Positions 50,339 to 59,591 of a DNA stretch of 64,000 bases are shown here, piece after piece; the stretch's first letter is position 1, and every line of letters begins with the position of its first letter. The DNA is taken from the NCBI GenBank assembly GCA_029433155.1, contig JAQYTT010000001.1:434001-498000 (forward strand), written 5' to 3'. Under the pieces are notes generated by a model. That model saw only the letters and a list, made by a program, of their open reading frames with translations. It searched no databases and was not told the DNA's origin. Source of the stretch: Lactobacillaceae bacterium L1_55_11 (GTDB lineage Bacteria; Bacillota; Bacilli; Lactobacillales; Lactobacillaceae). The position numbers and the translations under genes are program-made.

Positions 50339-51615
50339 TGTTCACCTCGACTTTCAATGGCCCGGGCGTGACCTTCTAGGCCTTCCTGCCGGGCTAAGGC
50401 GGTCACGTCACTGGCATCCTTGGCCAGGGCCTTGGCATCATAGGATAGGTACTGAATGTGTTTCTGGAAATCCCAGACCCCTAGGGCTGAGCTAAAGCGG
50501 GCCGTCCCACCAGTTGGTAGGATGTGGTTAGGACCAGCTAAGTAGTCACCCAAGGGTTCTGAAGCATAAGCCCCGAGGAAGACCGAACCAGCATTTTCAA
50601 TCCGGTCTAAGTACTGACTAGGATTTTGCAACTGGACTTCCAAGTGCTCGGGTGCCACCGCGTTCATCAGGTTAAACATGTCATCGACGGTATCCACGAC
50701 ATAGATAAAGCCGTGGTCGTTAATTGCGGCCTCGGCGATTTCACGACGAGGTAGCAACTGAACTTGGCGGTCAACTTCCTTAGAAACCGCAGCGGCCAAG
50801 TCCTTGGAATCTGTAACCAAAATGGCTCGAGCGCGGCGGTCGTGTTCAGCCTGAGAAAGCAGATCCGCAGCTACATCCTTGGGATTAGCAGAATCATCAG
50901 CTAAAATCCCGATTTCAGAAGGGCCGGCAATCATGTCAATGGCCACCTGGCCGTAAACCGCACGCTTAGCACTGGCCACATAAGCGTTCCCAGGACCAGT
51001 AATTTTATCAACGGCGGGGATGGTTGCCGTACCATAAGCTAGGGCGGCAATGGCCTGGGCTCCGCCGACTTGGTAAATGGCATCCACGCCAGCTAAGTCA
51101 GCGGCGACTAGAACCGCGGGGTTAATCCCATCTTTTTGAGGAGGAGTCACCATCACCAGCTGCTTGACCCCGGCAATCTTAGCGGGGATGGCGTTCATCA
51201 GGACCGATGAAGGATAGGCCGCCGTACCACCTGGTACGTAAATCCCGGCTGAGGCTAAGGGGGTCACCTTGGTGCCTCGTACCACGCCGGAGATGGACCG
51301 ATCTTCAAAGGACTGGGCCTTTTCTAATTCGTGGAAACTCTTAATGTTTTGAGCAGCCTTCTTTAGGGCTGCAACCACGAGGGCGTCAACCTGATCAAAA
51401 GCAGCCTGAATGACCTGGTCACTAACTTTAAAATCGTCAATTTTAACGCCGTCAAACTGCTCACTATAATTCCGCAAAGCTTGGTCCCCTTTAGCGCGAA
51501 CCTGCTTGATAATGTCAGCGACCCGTTCTTCAATCACGGGGTCGGTCGTTTGACTGGCTTGCTGGCGCACGCTGGCAACCACGGTCGCCAGGGGCTGATT
51601 TTCAATAATTTTCAT
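50335..51615 (-). CDS. hisD: Histidinol dehydrogenase
   Basis: A 426-residue zinc enzyme that performs the last two oxidations to histidine. [50 protein letters not shown] and the C-terminal [16 protein letters not shown] segment with its histidine are all present. Four-base overlaps with hisZG and hisB. Confidence 0.95.
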   Translation of the reverse strand: MKIIENQPLATVVASVRQQASQTTDPVIEERVADIIKQVRAKGDQALRNYSEQFDGVKIDDFKVSDQVIQAAFDQVDALVVAALKKAAQNIKSFHELEKAQSFEDRSISGVVRGTKVTPLASAGIYVPGGTAAYPSSVLMNAIPAKIAGVKQLVMVTPPQKDGINPAVLVAADLAGVDAIYQVGGAQAIAALAYGTATIPAVDKITGPGNAYVASAKRAVYGQVAIDMIAGPSEIGILADDSANPKDVAADLLSQAEHDRRARAILVTDSKDLAAAVSKEVDRQVQLLPRREIAEAAINDHGFIYVVDTVDDMFNLMNAVAPEHLEVQLQNPSQYLDRIENAGSVFLGAYASEPLGDYLAGPNHILPTGGTARFSSALGVWDFQKHIQYLSYDAKALAKDASDVTALARQEGLEGHARAIESRGEQ

Positions 51616-53219
51616 GACTGTTCTCCTGCAATGTTTTCTACTAGGCGGTAAATTACCTGCGTTAATTCATCTTGATACTTTAAGAGGGAACCGCGCCGGA
51701 CCACCATATGGGTTGAAACCGGCCCAACGTGGTCAAAGACCTGGAGATGGTTCTCTCTGAGGGTCGTGCCGGTCTGACTAATGTCGACAATGGCATCAGC
51801 AAGGCCAGTCAGTGGTCCCAGTTCAACCGAACCTTCTAATTTAATCATTTCGACATCTTCGCCTAAGTCCTGGAAGTAGGCGCTAGTCACGGCCGGGTAC
51901 TTGGTCGCAATCTTTTTACGGGCCACCTGGTTCGGGTCAAATCTGGCCGGACCAGCTAAGACAAATTCCGCCTGGCCGGTCTTGAGGTCTAAGACGTCAT
52001 CATGGTTTTGCACCTGCTCTGCCATGGTGTCGGAACCGACAATGCCAACATCGCCAATCCCTCGGTCCAAGTACTTCAACACGTCACTAGCTTTGACAAG
52101 GATGAAACGATAGCGGCCATCCGGACTATCGAAGACCAGCTTGCGGGCCGGGTCATCTAAGGGCGTATTATCAATCCCGGCACTGCGGAGTAGTTGGCGG
52201 GCACCGGCTTCCACCCGCCCCTTGGCCAGCACCATGACGATTGGTTCCTGGGGCAACATGGCATTCGGATTCTTACGCCATTCAGCCAAAATTGTCTCAA
52301 TTTTCAAGGCCAAACCGACCGCCGGTAGGACTTTACCAGCCTGATCTTTTAGGAGGTGGTCGTAGCGGCCACCGGTAAAGAGGTACTGGCCCAGGCTAGG
52401 GACAAAGCCCCGAATCACGGTCCCGGTGTAATAAGATTGAGGTGAAGCGGCCGCTAAATCAACGGTAACGGCCACGGCGGGATGGCGGCGATGAATCGCA
52501 TCGGCTAATTCCTGCCAGCTAGTGGCGATTTCAGCCACCCCGTCGATGTCAGTCAACTGCTCCAAAACTTCCTCCCCTTGGCCCCCAAAGGCTAGGGGCC
52601 AGTCGGCCAAGGGGGCTGGGAAATCAGGAATTTGATCCCGTAGCTGGTTGAAGATGGTCACGTTTTTTTGCTCGATGGCCGCCTTCATCTGGGCCCGTTG
52701 TTTTGGACTTAAATCAAAGTCAGCCAAGATGGTATCAATCAGGGTAGCATCGCTGAGGACAACCTGAACATCGACAATGCCAAAGGTTTGAGCGAAGTCG
52801 AGCATCTGATCAATGGCAGTTAGTTCGGCTTGAAAGCTGGCATCACCAACTAGCTCAACCCCGGCCTGGGTTTCCTGGTTGTAATCCCCGGATAGGTAAT
52901 CCCCCTGGCGGAAGACATCGCCGACGTAATAAAACTTGGCTAAGGCTTCTTCTTGACGGTGACCAGCTAAGAAACGGGCCAGCGGCAGGGTCAAATCTGG
53001 CCGCAGGACCAATTCATTGCCGGCCTGGTCAACTAGGCTAAAGACCCCGCTGGCCTGGTACTGGTCAAAGGTACTTTTCCGCTCCAGGACTGGGCTGCTA
53101 ATCGGGGTGTAGCCGGCCGCATTTAAAGTCTGAGTAATCGTTTGCACGATGGCCTGTTGCTGTTTTAAATTTTCACCAAATTCATCTTGAAATCCGGGCG
53201 CCAAACGTTTGTCTGCCAT
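51612..53219 (-). CDS. HisZ-HisG fusion (ATP phosphoribosyltransferase, regulatory plus catalytic)
   Basis: A 535-residue protein for the first step of histidine synthesis. Residues 1-325 are HisZ, a histidyl-tRNA synthetase paralogue: VLERKSTFDQY, LRPDLTLPLAR, KFYYVGDVFRQ, and GGRYDHLL with AVGLALKIETIL. After a linker of about 15 residues (EWRKNPNAMLPQEP), residues 342-535 are short-form HisG: VLAKGRVEAGARQLL, GDVGIVGSDT, and the PRPP loop DISQTGTTLREN. The two are separate proteins forming an octamer in most bacteria with the short form. ATG 53219 follows GGGAGG. First gene after the his T-box. Confidence 0.92.
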   Translation of the reverse strand: MADKRLAPGFQDEFGENLKQQQAIVQTITQTLNAAGYTPISSPVLERKSTFDQYQASGVFSLVDQAGNELVLRPDLTLPLARFLAGHRQEEALAKFYYVGDVFRQGDYLSGDYNQETQAGVELVGDASFQAELTAIDQMLDFAQTFGIVDVQVVLSDATLIDTILADFDLSPKQRAQMKAAIEQKNVTIFNQLRDQIPDFPAPLADWPLAFGGQGEEVLEQLTDIDGVAEIATSWQELADAIHRRHPAVAVTVDLAAASPQSYYTGTVIRGFVPSLGQYLFTGGRYDHLLKDQAGKVLPAVGLALKIETILAEWRKNPNAMLPQEPIVMVLAKGRVEAGARQLLRSAGIDNTPLDDPARKLVFDSPDGRYRFILVKASDVLKYLDRGIGDVGIVGSDTMAEQVQNHDDVLDLKTGQAEFVLAGPARFDPNQVARKKIATKYPAVTSAYFQDLGEDVEMIKLEGSVELGPLTGLADAIVDISQTGTTLRENHLQVFDHVGPVSTHMVVRRGSLLKYQDELTQVIYRLVENIAGEQS

Positions 53220-53244
53220 TGCATCCTCCCTGTTCGCAATAAAA

Positions 53245-53510
53245 AACGCCCCTACCAGCATTCCTGCTGATAAGGACGTTTACACGTGTTCCCACCTTTG
53301 TTCCCGCTTAAACTTGCGTAAAAGCGGCTCAGTGCCTATTACTAGGCTCATGGGTATCGGCCATGGCCGGACCACCTTTGCGGATGGTCAACTCGTTAGT
53401 GTGTGTTCATTATGACACTGGCACCCATCTCAATGCGTTAGCTTAGGTACTCCCTGTACAGTTGGTCAATAACTACTTGTCTAACTTCTGTTACTGTTAT
53501 TTATTAGATT
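53245..53510 (-). promoter_or_regulatory. T-box riboswitch, histidine type
   Basis: Minus strand: specifier GAA-CAC-A (CAC at 53403-53405), T-box AAAGGTGGGAACACG (53285-53299), and a terminator with a CAGCA/TGCTG core and T run at 53245-53280. The variable base in TGGG is G, which pairs with the C discriminator peculiar to tRNA-His. It controls the whole his operon. Confidence 0.92.
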
Positions 53511-53516
53511 GGTGCC

Positions 53517-53546
53517 ATTATAGAACTGCTATTTCTCATTTGTCAA
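53517..53546 (-). promoter_or_regulatory. his operon promoter
   Basis: TTGACA (53541-53546), 18 bases, TATAAT (53517-53522). Confidence 0.85.
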
Positions 53547-53571
53547 CTAAATTAATGAGTTTTCCTTAATT

Positions 53572-54414
53572 TTAGGATAGGGATGCCAAAAAATCGGCCA
53601 TTTCATCGTAGTGGAGACCCAGCTCACTGACCCGGTGAGCATCGGAGCCATAGACCAGGGGCAAACCTTGCTGGACTGCCTGAGCGACAATGTCAAAGGT
53701 CGGATAGGACTGGCCGTTATAGGGTTTGCTGTAACCAGCAGCGTTGAAGTCGACGGCCAACCCACGGGCCTGCATGTCAGTCAAGATGGCTTGCACCTGT
53801 TGCTTAACGCTGTCGTCGAACCCTGGCAGGTCAAAGTAGTGCTGGTACTTGCGAATCAAGGTCAGGTGGCCAACTCGGATTGGGAAAGCTAGGCCATCAG
53901 TCACTGCCAAACTAGCTGCAACCGTGTCAAAGTAACGGGCAAAGAGGCGTTGCGGCTGCTTCATTTCAGTTGGAAAATAATCAGCCAGCGTCTGCTCATC
54001 ATAGTCAATCGGCCCCACTACACCTTGATCATTGGCCATAAAATGGACCGAGAGGACGACCTCTTCCAACCAGTCAGCATTCTCTTTCAAAAAGTCATGA
54101 ATCTCTCGATCATAACCCGGCAGGTAATCAACTTCCAGACCGGCCTTAATGTGTATTTTACCGGCATACTTGTTCTTCACCCGGTCGACTTCGGCCCGGT
54201 ACTGGTTAAGCTCGTCCTTAGTCATGGCCGAGGTCGTTAACATCTCGGCTGGCCCCTGAAAGTCGGCATAGAAGCGGTCTGGCAAGGGCGCATGCTCAGT
54301 CACCACGTAATCGTCAAAACCCAATTCCAGAGCACGGTCGATATAGGCGTCCAGGGGCTCCTGGCTACCGTGATGGGAAAATTTGGTGTGGCTGTGCCCC
54401 TCTTTTTTAAGCAT
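53572..54414 (-). CDS. hisK: Histidinol-phosphatase, PHP family
   Basis: A 280-residue PHP-domain phosphatase that dephosphorylates histidinol phosphate. Metal ligands are in GHSHTKFSHHG, TEHAPL, LEVDYLP, SVHFM and GSDAHR. It supplies the activity missing from the short HisB. It lies just upstream of the T-box promoter in the same direction with no clear terminator between, so it may also read through into the his leader. ATG 54414 follows GGAGGGGTGACC. Confidence 0.92.
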   Translation of the reverse strand: MLKKEGHSHTKFSHHGSQEPLDAYIDRALELGFDDYVVTEHAPLPDRFYADFQGPAEMLTTSAMTKDELNQYRAEVDRVKNKYAGKIHIKAGLEVDYLPGYDREIHDFLKENADWLEEVVLSVHFMANDQGVVGPIDYDEQTLADYFPTEMKQPQRLFARYFDTVAASLAVTDGLAFPIRVGHLTLIRKYQHYFDLPGFDDSVKQQVQAILTDMQARGLAVDFNAAGYSKPYNGQSYPTFDIVAQAVQQGLPLVYGSDAHRVSELGLHYDEMADFLASLS

Positions 54415-54472
54415 GGTCACCCCTCCTTTCAACTTGGTCACAGCATAGGCCCATTTCTAAATTTTGGCAAAT

Positions 54473-54500
54473 AAAAAAGCAGCCGGTTAGGCTGCTTTTT
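54473..54500 (-). terminator. Terminator of azlCD
   Basis: AAAAAGCAGCC/GGCTGCTTTTT perfect stem with T run. Confidence 0.9.
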
Positions 54501-54503
54501 ATT

Positions 54504-54836
54504 TTAATGGGCTAGGAACAGATTTAACAATCCCAGGGAAATGACGCCGACCAGGACGGTCACTAAGAGGCTCTTAGACAAAATGGCGGCTATCACCGTT
54601 GGCAAGGAGGCCAGTAAATTCCCCACGTTCAGGCTAGGCAAGTGTCCTAAGTGTTGGACAAAGAGGCTACTAAACCAGAGCCCAGACATGATGGCCACCG
54701 GCACAAAACTCAAAAACTCTAAGACACCCTCCGACAGATTGAACTTCTTTAAGAAGACAAAGGGCAGGATGCGCGACAGCCAGGTCGCCAAACCACAGGC
54801 AAGTATCGTTATTAGGACAAATTCACTGGAAGGCAT
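54504..54836 (-). CDS. azlD: AzlD family branched-chain amino acid exporter subunit
   Basis: A 110-residue protein with four hydrophobic helices. ILACGLATWLSRILPFVFLKKFNLS and LSFVPVAIMSGLWF fit AzlD. With AzlC it exports branched-chain amino acids or analogues. Overlaps azlC by 14 bases. Confidence 0.9.
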   Translation of the reverse strand: MPSSEFVLITILACGLATWLSRILPFVFLKKFNLSEGVLEFLSFVPVAIMSGLWFSSLFVQHLGHLPSLNVGNLLASLPTVIAAILSKSLLVTVLVGVISLGLLNLFLAH

Positions 54837-55530
54837 GTTTAATCACCACCCCAAAGAAGCAACCCGCAATCGTTGCGACTAATACTAGCAAATTACCCGG
54901 AATGAAGATCATGCCAAAGTAAATTGCCACCAACATGAAGACCACTACCGCCAGCTGAATGCCAAACTTAATGCTCTTATCCGCAATCATTTGCAAATAT
55001 AGCAGACCGATAAACATAGCCGTAATGGCAAAACCAACACCCCATTTTTCCGGGTTAGGAATTAGATCCCCGATAATCGCCCCAGCATAGGTTCCCGCTA
55101 CCCAGACCAGGTAGCTCATCAAATTAGCGGCATTAAACCAGGGAAAGGAAAGACGTCCATCCGTCTGAGTCAGCTTGTTCATACCCACGGCAAAACTTTC
55201 ATCGGTCACGAAGCTGCCAATCAGGATATTTTTCAGCATGGACTCGCCATTAAAGTAAGGGGCCAGGGTCGTACTCATTAAAATCATCCGCGAGTTAACC
55301 AAGAAAACCGCCACCACAATCGCCCAAAGACCACTGTGAGCGGCTAGCATGGTTACCAGCACAAACTGAGCAGCACCGCCAAAATCAATTGCTGAAATGA
55401 GGACAACTTGAAGAACGCTCAGCCCGGCTGCCTTCCCAACAATACCAAAGGCCATGGCAATCGTAATATAACTAAAAACAATGGGCAGGGAGTCCTTCAC
55501 CCCGGTTTGCCAATCTAAGCGGTCATTCAT
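54823..55530 (-). CDS. azlC: AzlC family branched-chain amino acid permease
   Basis: A 235-residue membrane protein (AzlC/YgaZ family). GVKDSLPIVFSYITIAMAFGI, FGGAAQFV, NSRMILMSTTLAPYF and GSFVTDESFAV are family segments. It forms a two-component exporter with AzlD. A promoter lies about 75 bases upstream. Confidence 0.92.
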   Translation of the reverse strand: MNDRLDWQTGVKDSLPIVFSYITIAMAFGIVGKAAGLSVLQVVLISAIDFGGAAQFVLVTMLAAHSGLWAIVVAVFLVNSRMILMSTTLAPYFNGESMLKNILIGSFVTDESFAVGMNKLTQTDGRLSFPWFNAANLMSYLVWVAGTYAGAIIGDLIPNPEKWGVGFAITAMFIGLLYLQMIADKSIKFGIQLAVVVFMLVAIYFGMIFIPGNLLVLVATIAGCFFGVVIKHAFQ

Positions 55531-55577
55531 ATTGTCCCTCGGCCAATCTTAGTTCTTCCTCATTTTTTACTCACTTT

Positions 55578-55606
55578 AAAATACGGGAAGGGTTAATGCT
55601 TGTCAA
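55578..55606 (-). promoter_or_regulatory. azlC promoter
   Basis: TTGACA (55601-55606), 17 bases, TATTTT (55578-55583). Confidence 0.7.
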
Positions 55607-55651
55607 CCTTCCTAACCTACGAGAGCCTTCTCGTCCAACCATCACAACTGA

Positions 55652-56371
55652 TTAGGCTTCTTTCATCTTGTCAAAAAAGTGGGTAAAGAGGGCTTCTTCT
55701 TCGGCAATAGTTTCCCAGAGGTTTTCGGGATGCCACTGGATACCAACGATGGTCTGATCATCATTTTCAATACTTTCAATGACCCCGTCGTTGGCCCGGC
55801 TGGTCACGTGCAATCCCTCACCCAGGTCTTTAATCGCCTGGTGGTGTCGGGAGTTCACCAATGGATGGGTAGTACCCATGGCATCAGCGACAAAACTCCC
55901 CTGCTCAGCCTGAACATAGTGAGTCGGAAAAAAGCCCTCGGTGGCCTGTTCGTGCTGGATGACTGGGTTTGGATACTGGGCATCCAAGTCCTGGTAAACC
56001 GTGCCACCCAGCGCCACATTAATAATCTGAACGCCACGACAAATCCCTAAGAGGGGCTTACCGCTGCGAATACACTCCTGGATAACCTCGAGTTCAAAGG
56101 CATCTCGGGGATAGTAGGTTTGGCCAATCTTGGGATGGGGATCTTCGCCATAGAGGCGTGGGGCCACGTCGGGACCACCGGGAATAATCACTGCGTCAAC
56201 TAAGCTGACATAGTCGGCCGCCATGTGGTCGGGCACGATGGGCAAGGCCACTGGCAAAACATCATGTTCCACCGCAACCTTTAACATTCGGCGCGGTACA
56301 AAACTGGCAAACTCAGCATTCAGGAGACCTTCTTTTCCAAAGTTTACATCGGCTGTAATTCCTATTCGCAT
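55652..56371 (-). CDS. Class I glutamine amidotransferase-like, gamma-glutamyl-GABA hydrolase family
   Basis: A 239-residue peptidase C26 protein. IIPGGPDVAPRLYGEDPH is the N-terminal part, the nucleophile cysteine is in LLGICRGVQIINVALGG, and the His/Glu pair is in GIQWHPEN. PuuD-like proteins cut gamma-glutamyl amide bonds. ATG 56371 gives the MRIGITAD start; the ATG at 56383 includes the ribosome site. Monocistronic. Confidence 0.88.
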   Translation of the reverse strand: MRIGITADVNFGKEGLLNAEFASFVPRRMLKVAVEHDVLPVALPIVPDHMAADYVSLVDAVIIPGGPDVAPRLYGEDPHPKIGQTYYPRDAFELEVIQECIRSGKPLLGICRGVQIINVALGGTVYQDLDAQYPNPVIQHEQATEGFFPTHYVQAEQGSFVADAMGTTHPLVNSRHHQAIKDLGEGLHVTSRANDGVIESIENDDQTIVGIQWHPENLWETIAEEEALFTHFFDKMKEA

Positions 56372-56452
56372 AATTCCTCCCATGCTGACTGTGCTGTGAT
56401 AATTTCCTAGTTTACGCCTACCCGATAAAATTGCAACTATGCCAAAATGCGC

Positions 56453-56474
56453 ACAAAAAAAAGGCCTAGGGCCT
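56453..56474 (-). terminator. Weak terminator after the GDSL hydrolase gene
   Basis: AGGCC/GGCCT short stem followed by nine T on the minus strand. Confidence 0.6.
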
Positions 56475-56485
56475 CTTCATTTTTC

Positions 56486-57322
56486 TTAATTACTAATCCG
56501 CCCAGTGTCAAAAAGTTCACTAAGCTTACTTTCAAAGTATGGCAGCCAGAGGGTCTGATAACCTTCCCGGGTTGGGTGAACATCATCAGCCATGTACTGG
56601 GGATTAGCAGCCGTTTCAGCCTGGATATGAGGGTCTTGGCCCAGGTTGATAATCTGAATCCCCCACTTCTTCTGCAGGGCATAGAGGGTATCAATCTGAG
56701 CCTGGTAACCGGCTTCCTTTGGGTCCAAAACGGTGTAAAAGACGACTGGTGCGTGCCAAGTGTCCTGGGCATACTTGATAATGTATTCCATGGCACCAGT
56801 AGTCGTGCCAGTATTAAAGTCTGCTAGATTCTTGCTGTCACTGATCTGACCCGCTGGAATGTGGAAACGCTTGTCATTAGTCGAAAGCTGGACCACCAAG
56901 GCGTCTAAGTGCTGATCCTTGGGAATATCAGTTTGCAGCCGGTTAACAAAGCTCCATGGATAGTGACCAGCCATGGTCGTGCCACTAATAGCGTATTTTT
57001 GGATATCCATGCCATCGGCCTGACGCAAATAGTCGGGCGTCCCCTCACCTAAGGCACCGAGACCATCGGTAATTGATGAGCCCAGGAAGGCCACCCGCTT
57101 ACCCTGCAGCAGCTGGTAATACTGGGAATGGGGCGTGGCCGCGACACCGTACTGGGCGGCGTTGCCAGCAAACCACCAACTCGCCTTTAAGGCTAGACTG
57201 GCCTGCTCATGGGCGGCGTAGGTGTCAATGTTGGCGGCACTGACGGTAGCTAAGGGCGCTGAGATGGTCAACACTCCGGCCGCGGTCGCTAATACCAAAC
57301 TATTCTTGACTGATTTTTTCAT
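56486..57322 (-). CDS. Secreted SGNH/GDSL-type hydrolase
   Basis: A 278-residue secreted esterase-like protein. The signal peptide runs through VLTISAPLATVSAAN, with cleavage likely near residue 29. The catalytic serine lies in block I (VAFLGSSITDG, about residue 80), block III is in VQLSTND, and block V is DDVHPTREGY with the Asp/His pair. It probably deacylates a carbohydrate or lipid at the cell surface. A GAGGGGAAG site precedes the ATG. Confidence 0.87.
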   Translation of the reverse strand: MKKSVKNSLVLATAAGVLTISAPLATVSAANIDTYAAHEQASLALKASWWFAGNAAQYGVAATPHSQYYQLLQGKRVAFLGSSITDGLGALGEGTPDYLRQADGMDIQKYAISGTTMAGHYPWSFVNRLQTDIPKDQHLDALVVQLSTNDKRFHIPAGQISDSKNLADFNTGTTTGAMEYIIKYAQDTWHAPVVFYTVLDPKEAGYQAQIDTLYALQKKWGIQIINLGQDPHIQAETAANPQYMADDVHPTREGYQTLWLPYFESKLSELFDTGRISN

Positions 57323-57385
57323 GACGACTTCCCCTCTAGTTCTATCAAGTCTAACTTCATTTTACCACGGTCATCGTCATTCAAA

Positions 57386-58246
57386 TTAAGCTTCACTGCC
57401 TGATTCGGCCTTTTTACCCATGCGCCGGAACTTCACACCGGTCCAAACATTCCAAATAACGATGATAACTAAAAGGGTTAGCGCTAGGGTAACTTGACCA
57501 GTTTTAGTCGTGATAAAGCCGCTCAGCCCTGGCAGCCGGGTTAAGATTCCTAACAGGGACAAAACACCGACAATTGGGATAAAGAACTTGTTCAAGTCCC
57601 GGTTATCAGACAGCTGGTAGCCAATTAGGGCCACCGCGTCGGCCACTAGGATAACGGCAATTCCAACCCACCCGGTTAAGGTAGCGTGCAGCGGTGTTTT
57701 TAACAAGACCAGGCTGGCAAAGGCCGGTAATCCGGCAATCGAGCAGGCCAAGAACAAGAGGAAAAAACGCCCAACAGCGTTCATCCTTTCAAATTTTGAA
57801 TTGTATTGGGCCTTTCCGGCCCAGCGTACCGCCAGGGTGATGATTACTAAGAGATAGCAGCCGGTAACTAGTAAGGAGCCAAAATCAATCGGCTGCCGCG
57901 GGTTAACCAGGGCTGGAAAGAGGGCAAAGAAGCCAAAATTTAAGATAATTAGAGCTGAATCCTTGACCGTGGACCAAAAATTTCGCGGCAGATTTTGTAG
58001 GATTTCATCCCCTAATTCCGCTGGATTTTTTCCAAAGTAGTCAGCGGCACTGATACCGTCAGTTTGCGCATCAATAACATCCTGCAAGATGCTGAGCAAC
58101 TGACTTTCCATTGGATACTCATCCTGTTCCAAGCTCTGAGTCCGGACATAAACCATAAAATCGCTGTAAAATTTATTGTTTTCTGGATTCAACTGCTGCC
58201 GCAGTTGGTTGTTCTTTTTAATTAGTGCATCTGGTTTGTTGGTCAT
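57386..58246 (-). CDS. DUF1129 membrane protein, copy 2
   Basis: A 286-residue protein. A soluble N-terminal part (ALIKKNNQLRQQLNPENNKFYSDFMVYVR... DGISAADYFGKNPAELGDEILQNLPRNF) is followed by about six hydrophobic helices. It is a paralogue of the gene directly upstream, with nearly the same N-terminus. Function is unknown. ATG 58246 follows GGAGGGAG; an ATG at 58306 would overlap the preceding gene. Confidence 0.83.
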   Translation of the reverse strand: MTNKPDALIKKNNQLRQQLNPENNKFYSDFMVYVRTQSLEQDEYPMESQLLSILQDVIDAQTDGISAADYFGKNPAELGDEILQNLPRNFWSTVKDSALIILNFGFFALFPALVNPRQPIDFGSLLVTGCYLLVIITLAVRWAGKAQYNSKFERMNAVGRFFLLFLACSIAGLPAFASLVLLKTPLHATLTGWVGIAVILVADAVALIGYQLSDNRDLNKFFIPIVGVLSLLGILTRLPGLSGFITTKTGQVTLALTLLVIIVIWNVWTGVKFRRMGKKAESGSEA

Positions 58247-58286
58247 TAACGCTCCCTCCTGTGGTTGTGATTGGACGTGATTAGTA

Positions 58287-59129
58287 TCATTTCTCTTGGG
58301 CTTCACCCTTGCTCAATCTCTTATTACTCCATAGCCAGGTAATAAACACGGCTAAGGCAATAGTTAACACGAGTAATGTGCTGCCACCGGCCTTCTTCAG
58401 CAAGAAGTCGCCAAAGGTTGGAATCCGGGTCAAAATGCCCAGTAAAGAGAAGATAGCGACTAGTGGAACAAAGGGTGTGTACAAGTCTTTGTGATTCGTG
58501 CGAATGTACAGAACTAATGCAATTACATCTAACACCAAGATAGTAACGATGCCGGCCCAACCCGATAATGTAACTTTGAGTGGCGTTTTAACAACATCTA
58601 GCAACACAACACCAACCACCCATAACACAGCGGCAAGTCCAAATATGATTGCATATTTAAGACGCTTGTTCATTTTCATGAACCAGGAATTATAAATCGT
58701 CTTTCCTGCTAGTTTATAGCCGGCAAAAATTGTAATCGTAGCGTAAGTACCAGCAATCAGAGCTGAACCCAAATCAAAGGAGGTTTTGGGATCAATCAAC
58801 GATGGAAAAAGGGAGAAAAAGATGAAACTAGCAGCACACACCAATATTAGCTTGAGAACGTCTTTGAAATTTCGGGGCAGGTTCTGGATGATTTCGTCCC
58901 CTAATTCCTTCGGATTTTTGCCAAAATAGTCTGCGGCACTGATACCGTCGTTCTGGGCATCGATTGTATCCTGCAAAATGTTTAGCAACTGTGACTCCAG
59001 CTGATTTTCGTCACGGTCAAGATTCTGACTACGGACATAGCCCATAAAATCACTGTAAAACTTGCGATTTTCTGGATTTAACTGCTCGCGCAGTTCATTA
59101 TTTTTTTCAATTAAGGCATCGTTTTTCAT
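58287..59129 (-). CDS. DUF1129 membrane protein, copy 1
   Basis: A 280-residue DUF1129 protein, with the same plan as the next gene: NELREQLNPENRKFYSDFMGYVRSQ, ISAADYFGKNPKELGDEIIQNLP, then about six membrane helices. The membrane halves of the two copies are much less alike than the soluble heads. ATGA overlap with the padR gene shows one operon. In other lactobacilli, members occur beside PadR regulators. Confidence 0.83.
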   Translation of the reverse strand: MKNDALIEKNNELREQLNPENRKFYSDFMGYVRSQNLDRDENQLESQLLNILQDTIDAQNDGISAADYFGKNPKELGDEIIQNLPRNFKDVLKLILVCAASFIFFSLFPSLIDPKTSFDLGSALIAGTYATITIFAGYKLAGKTIYNSWFMKMNKRLKYAIIFGLAAVLWVVGVVLLDVVKTPLKVTLSGWAGIVTILVLDVIALVLYIRTNHKDLYTPFVPLVAIFSLLGILTRIPTFGDFLLKKAGGSTLLVLTIALAVFITWLWSNKRLSKGEAQEK

Positions 59130-59461
59130 TCCTTCTCTCCTTCAATCAGCTTCGTCACCGTCCCAGCCAAACGGTCCCACTCCTGGATGAAATCTTCCTT
59201 AGCGGCTTCGCCTGCTTCAGTTACGTAATAGTACTTACGGTCTGGACCGGCCTCAGAGGGCTGCATCCGCCCTTCCACGTACTGCCGCTTCTCCATGGCA
59301 GTCAGAAGCGGGTAAATCGTCCCCTTGGGGATGTTTTCTAGGCCGTACTGGTTCAACTGTTTACTAATGCCGTAGCCGTAATCGGGCTTCTTGGAAAGGA
59401 TTATCAGCATAATCCCTTGCAAAATTCCCTTCAGCATCTGGCTTGAAATGTGTTGCTGCAT
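59126..59461 (-). CDS. PadR family transcriptional regulator
   Basis: A 111-residue winged-helix regulator: LKGILQGIMLIILSKKPDYGYGISKQL, PKGTIYPLLTAMEKRQYV, and YYYVTEAGEAAKEDF. It heads an operon with the two DUF1129 genes and probably represses it (inference). The ribosome site GAGGAAAG is present. Promoter TTGAAC (59534-59539), 17 bases, TATATG (59511-59516). Confidence 0.9.
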   Translation of the reverse strand: MQQHISSQMLKGILQGIMLIILSKKPDYGYGISKQLNQYGLENIPKGTIYPLLTAMEKRQYVEGRMQPSEAGPDRKYYYVTEAGEAAKEDFIQEWDRLAGTVTKLIEGEKE

Positions 59462-59542
59462 TAGCTTTCCTCAACTAGTTGGTTTTGCATACTACTAGGG
59501 TAAATGGTTTCATATAGTTTGTAAAGCATAATAGTTCAAAAT

Positions 59543-59575
59543 AAAAAAATCTAGTCCGGTTAGACTAGATTTTTT
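59543..59575 (-). terminator. Terminator of metA-metY
   Basis: AAAAAATCTAGTC/GACTAGATTTTTT perfect stem with a CGGTTA loop. Confidence 0.92.
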
Positions 59576-59591
59576 ACGTTAAATACTGCCC

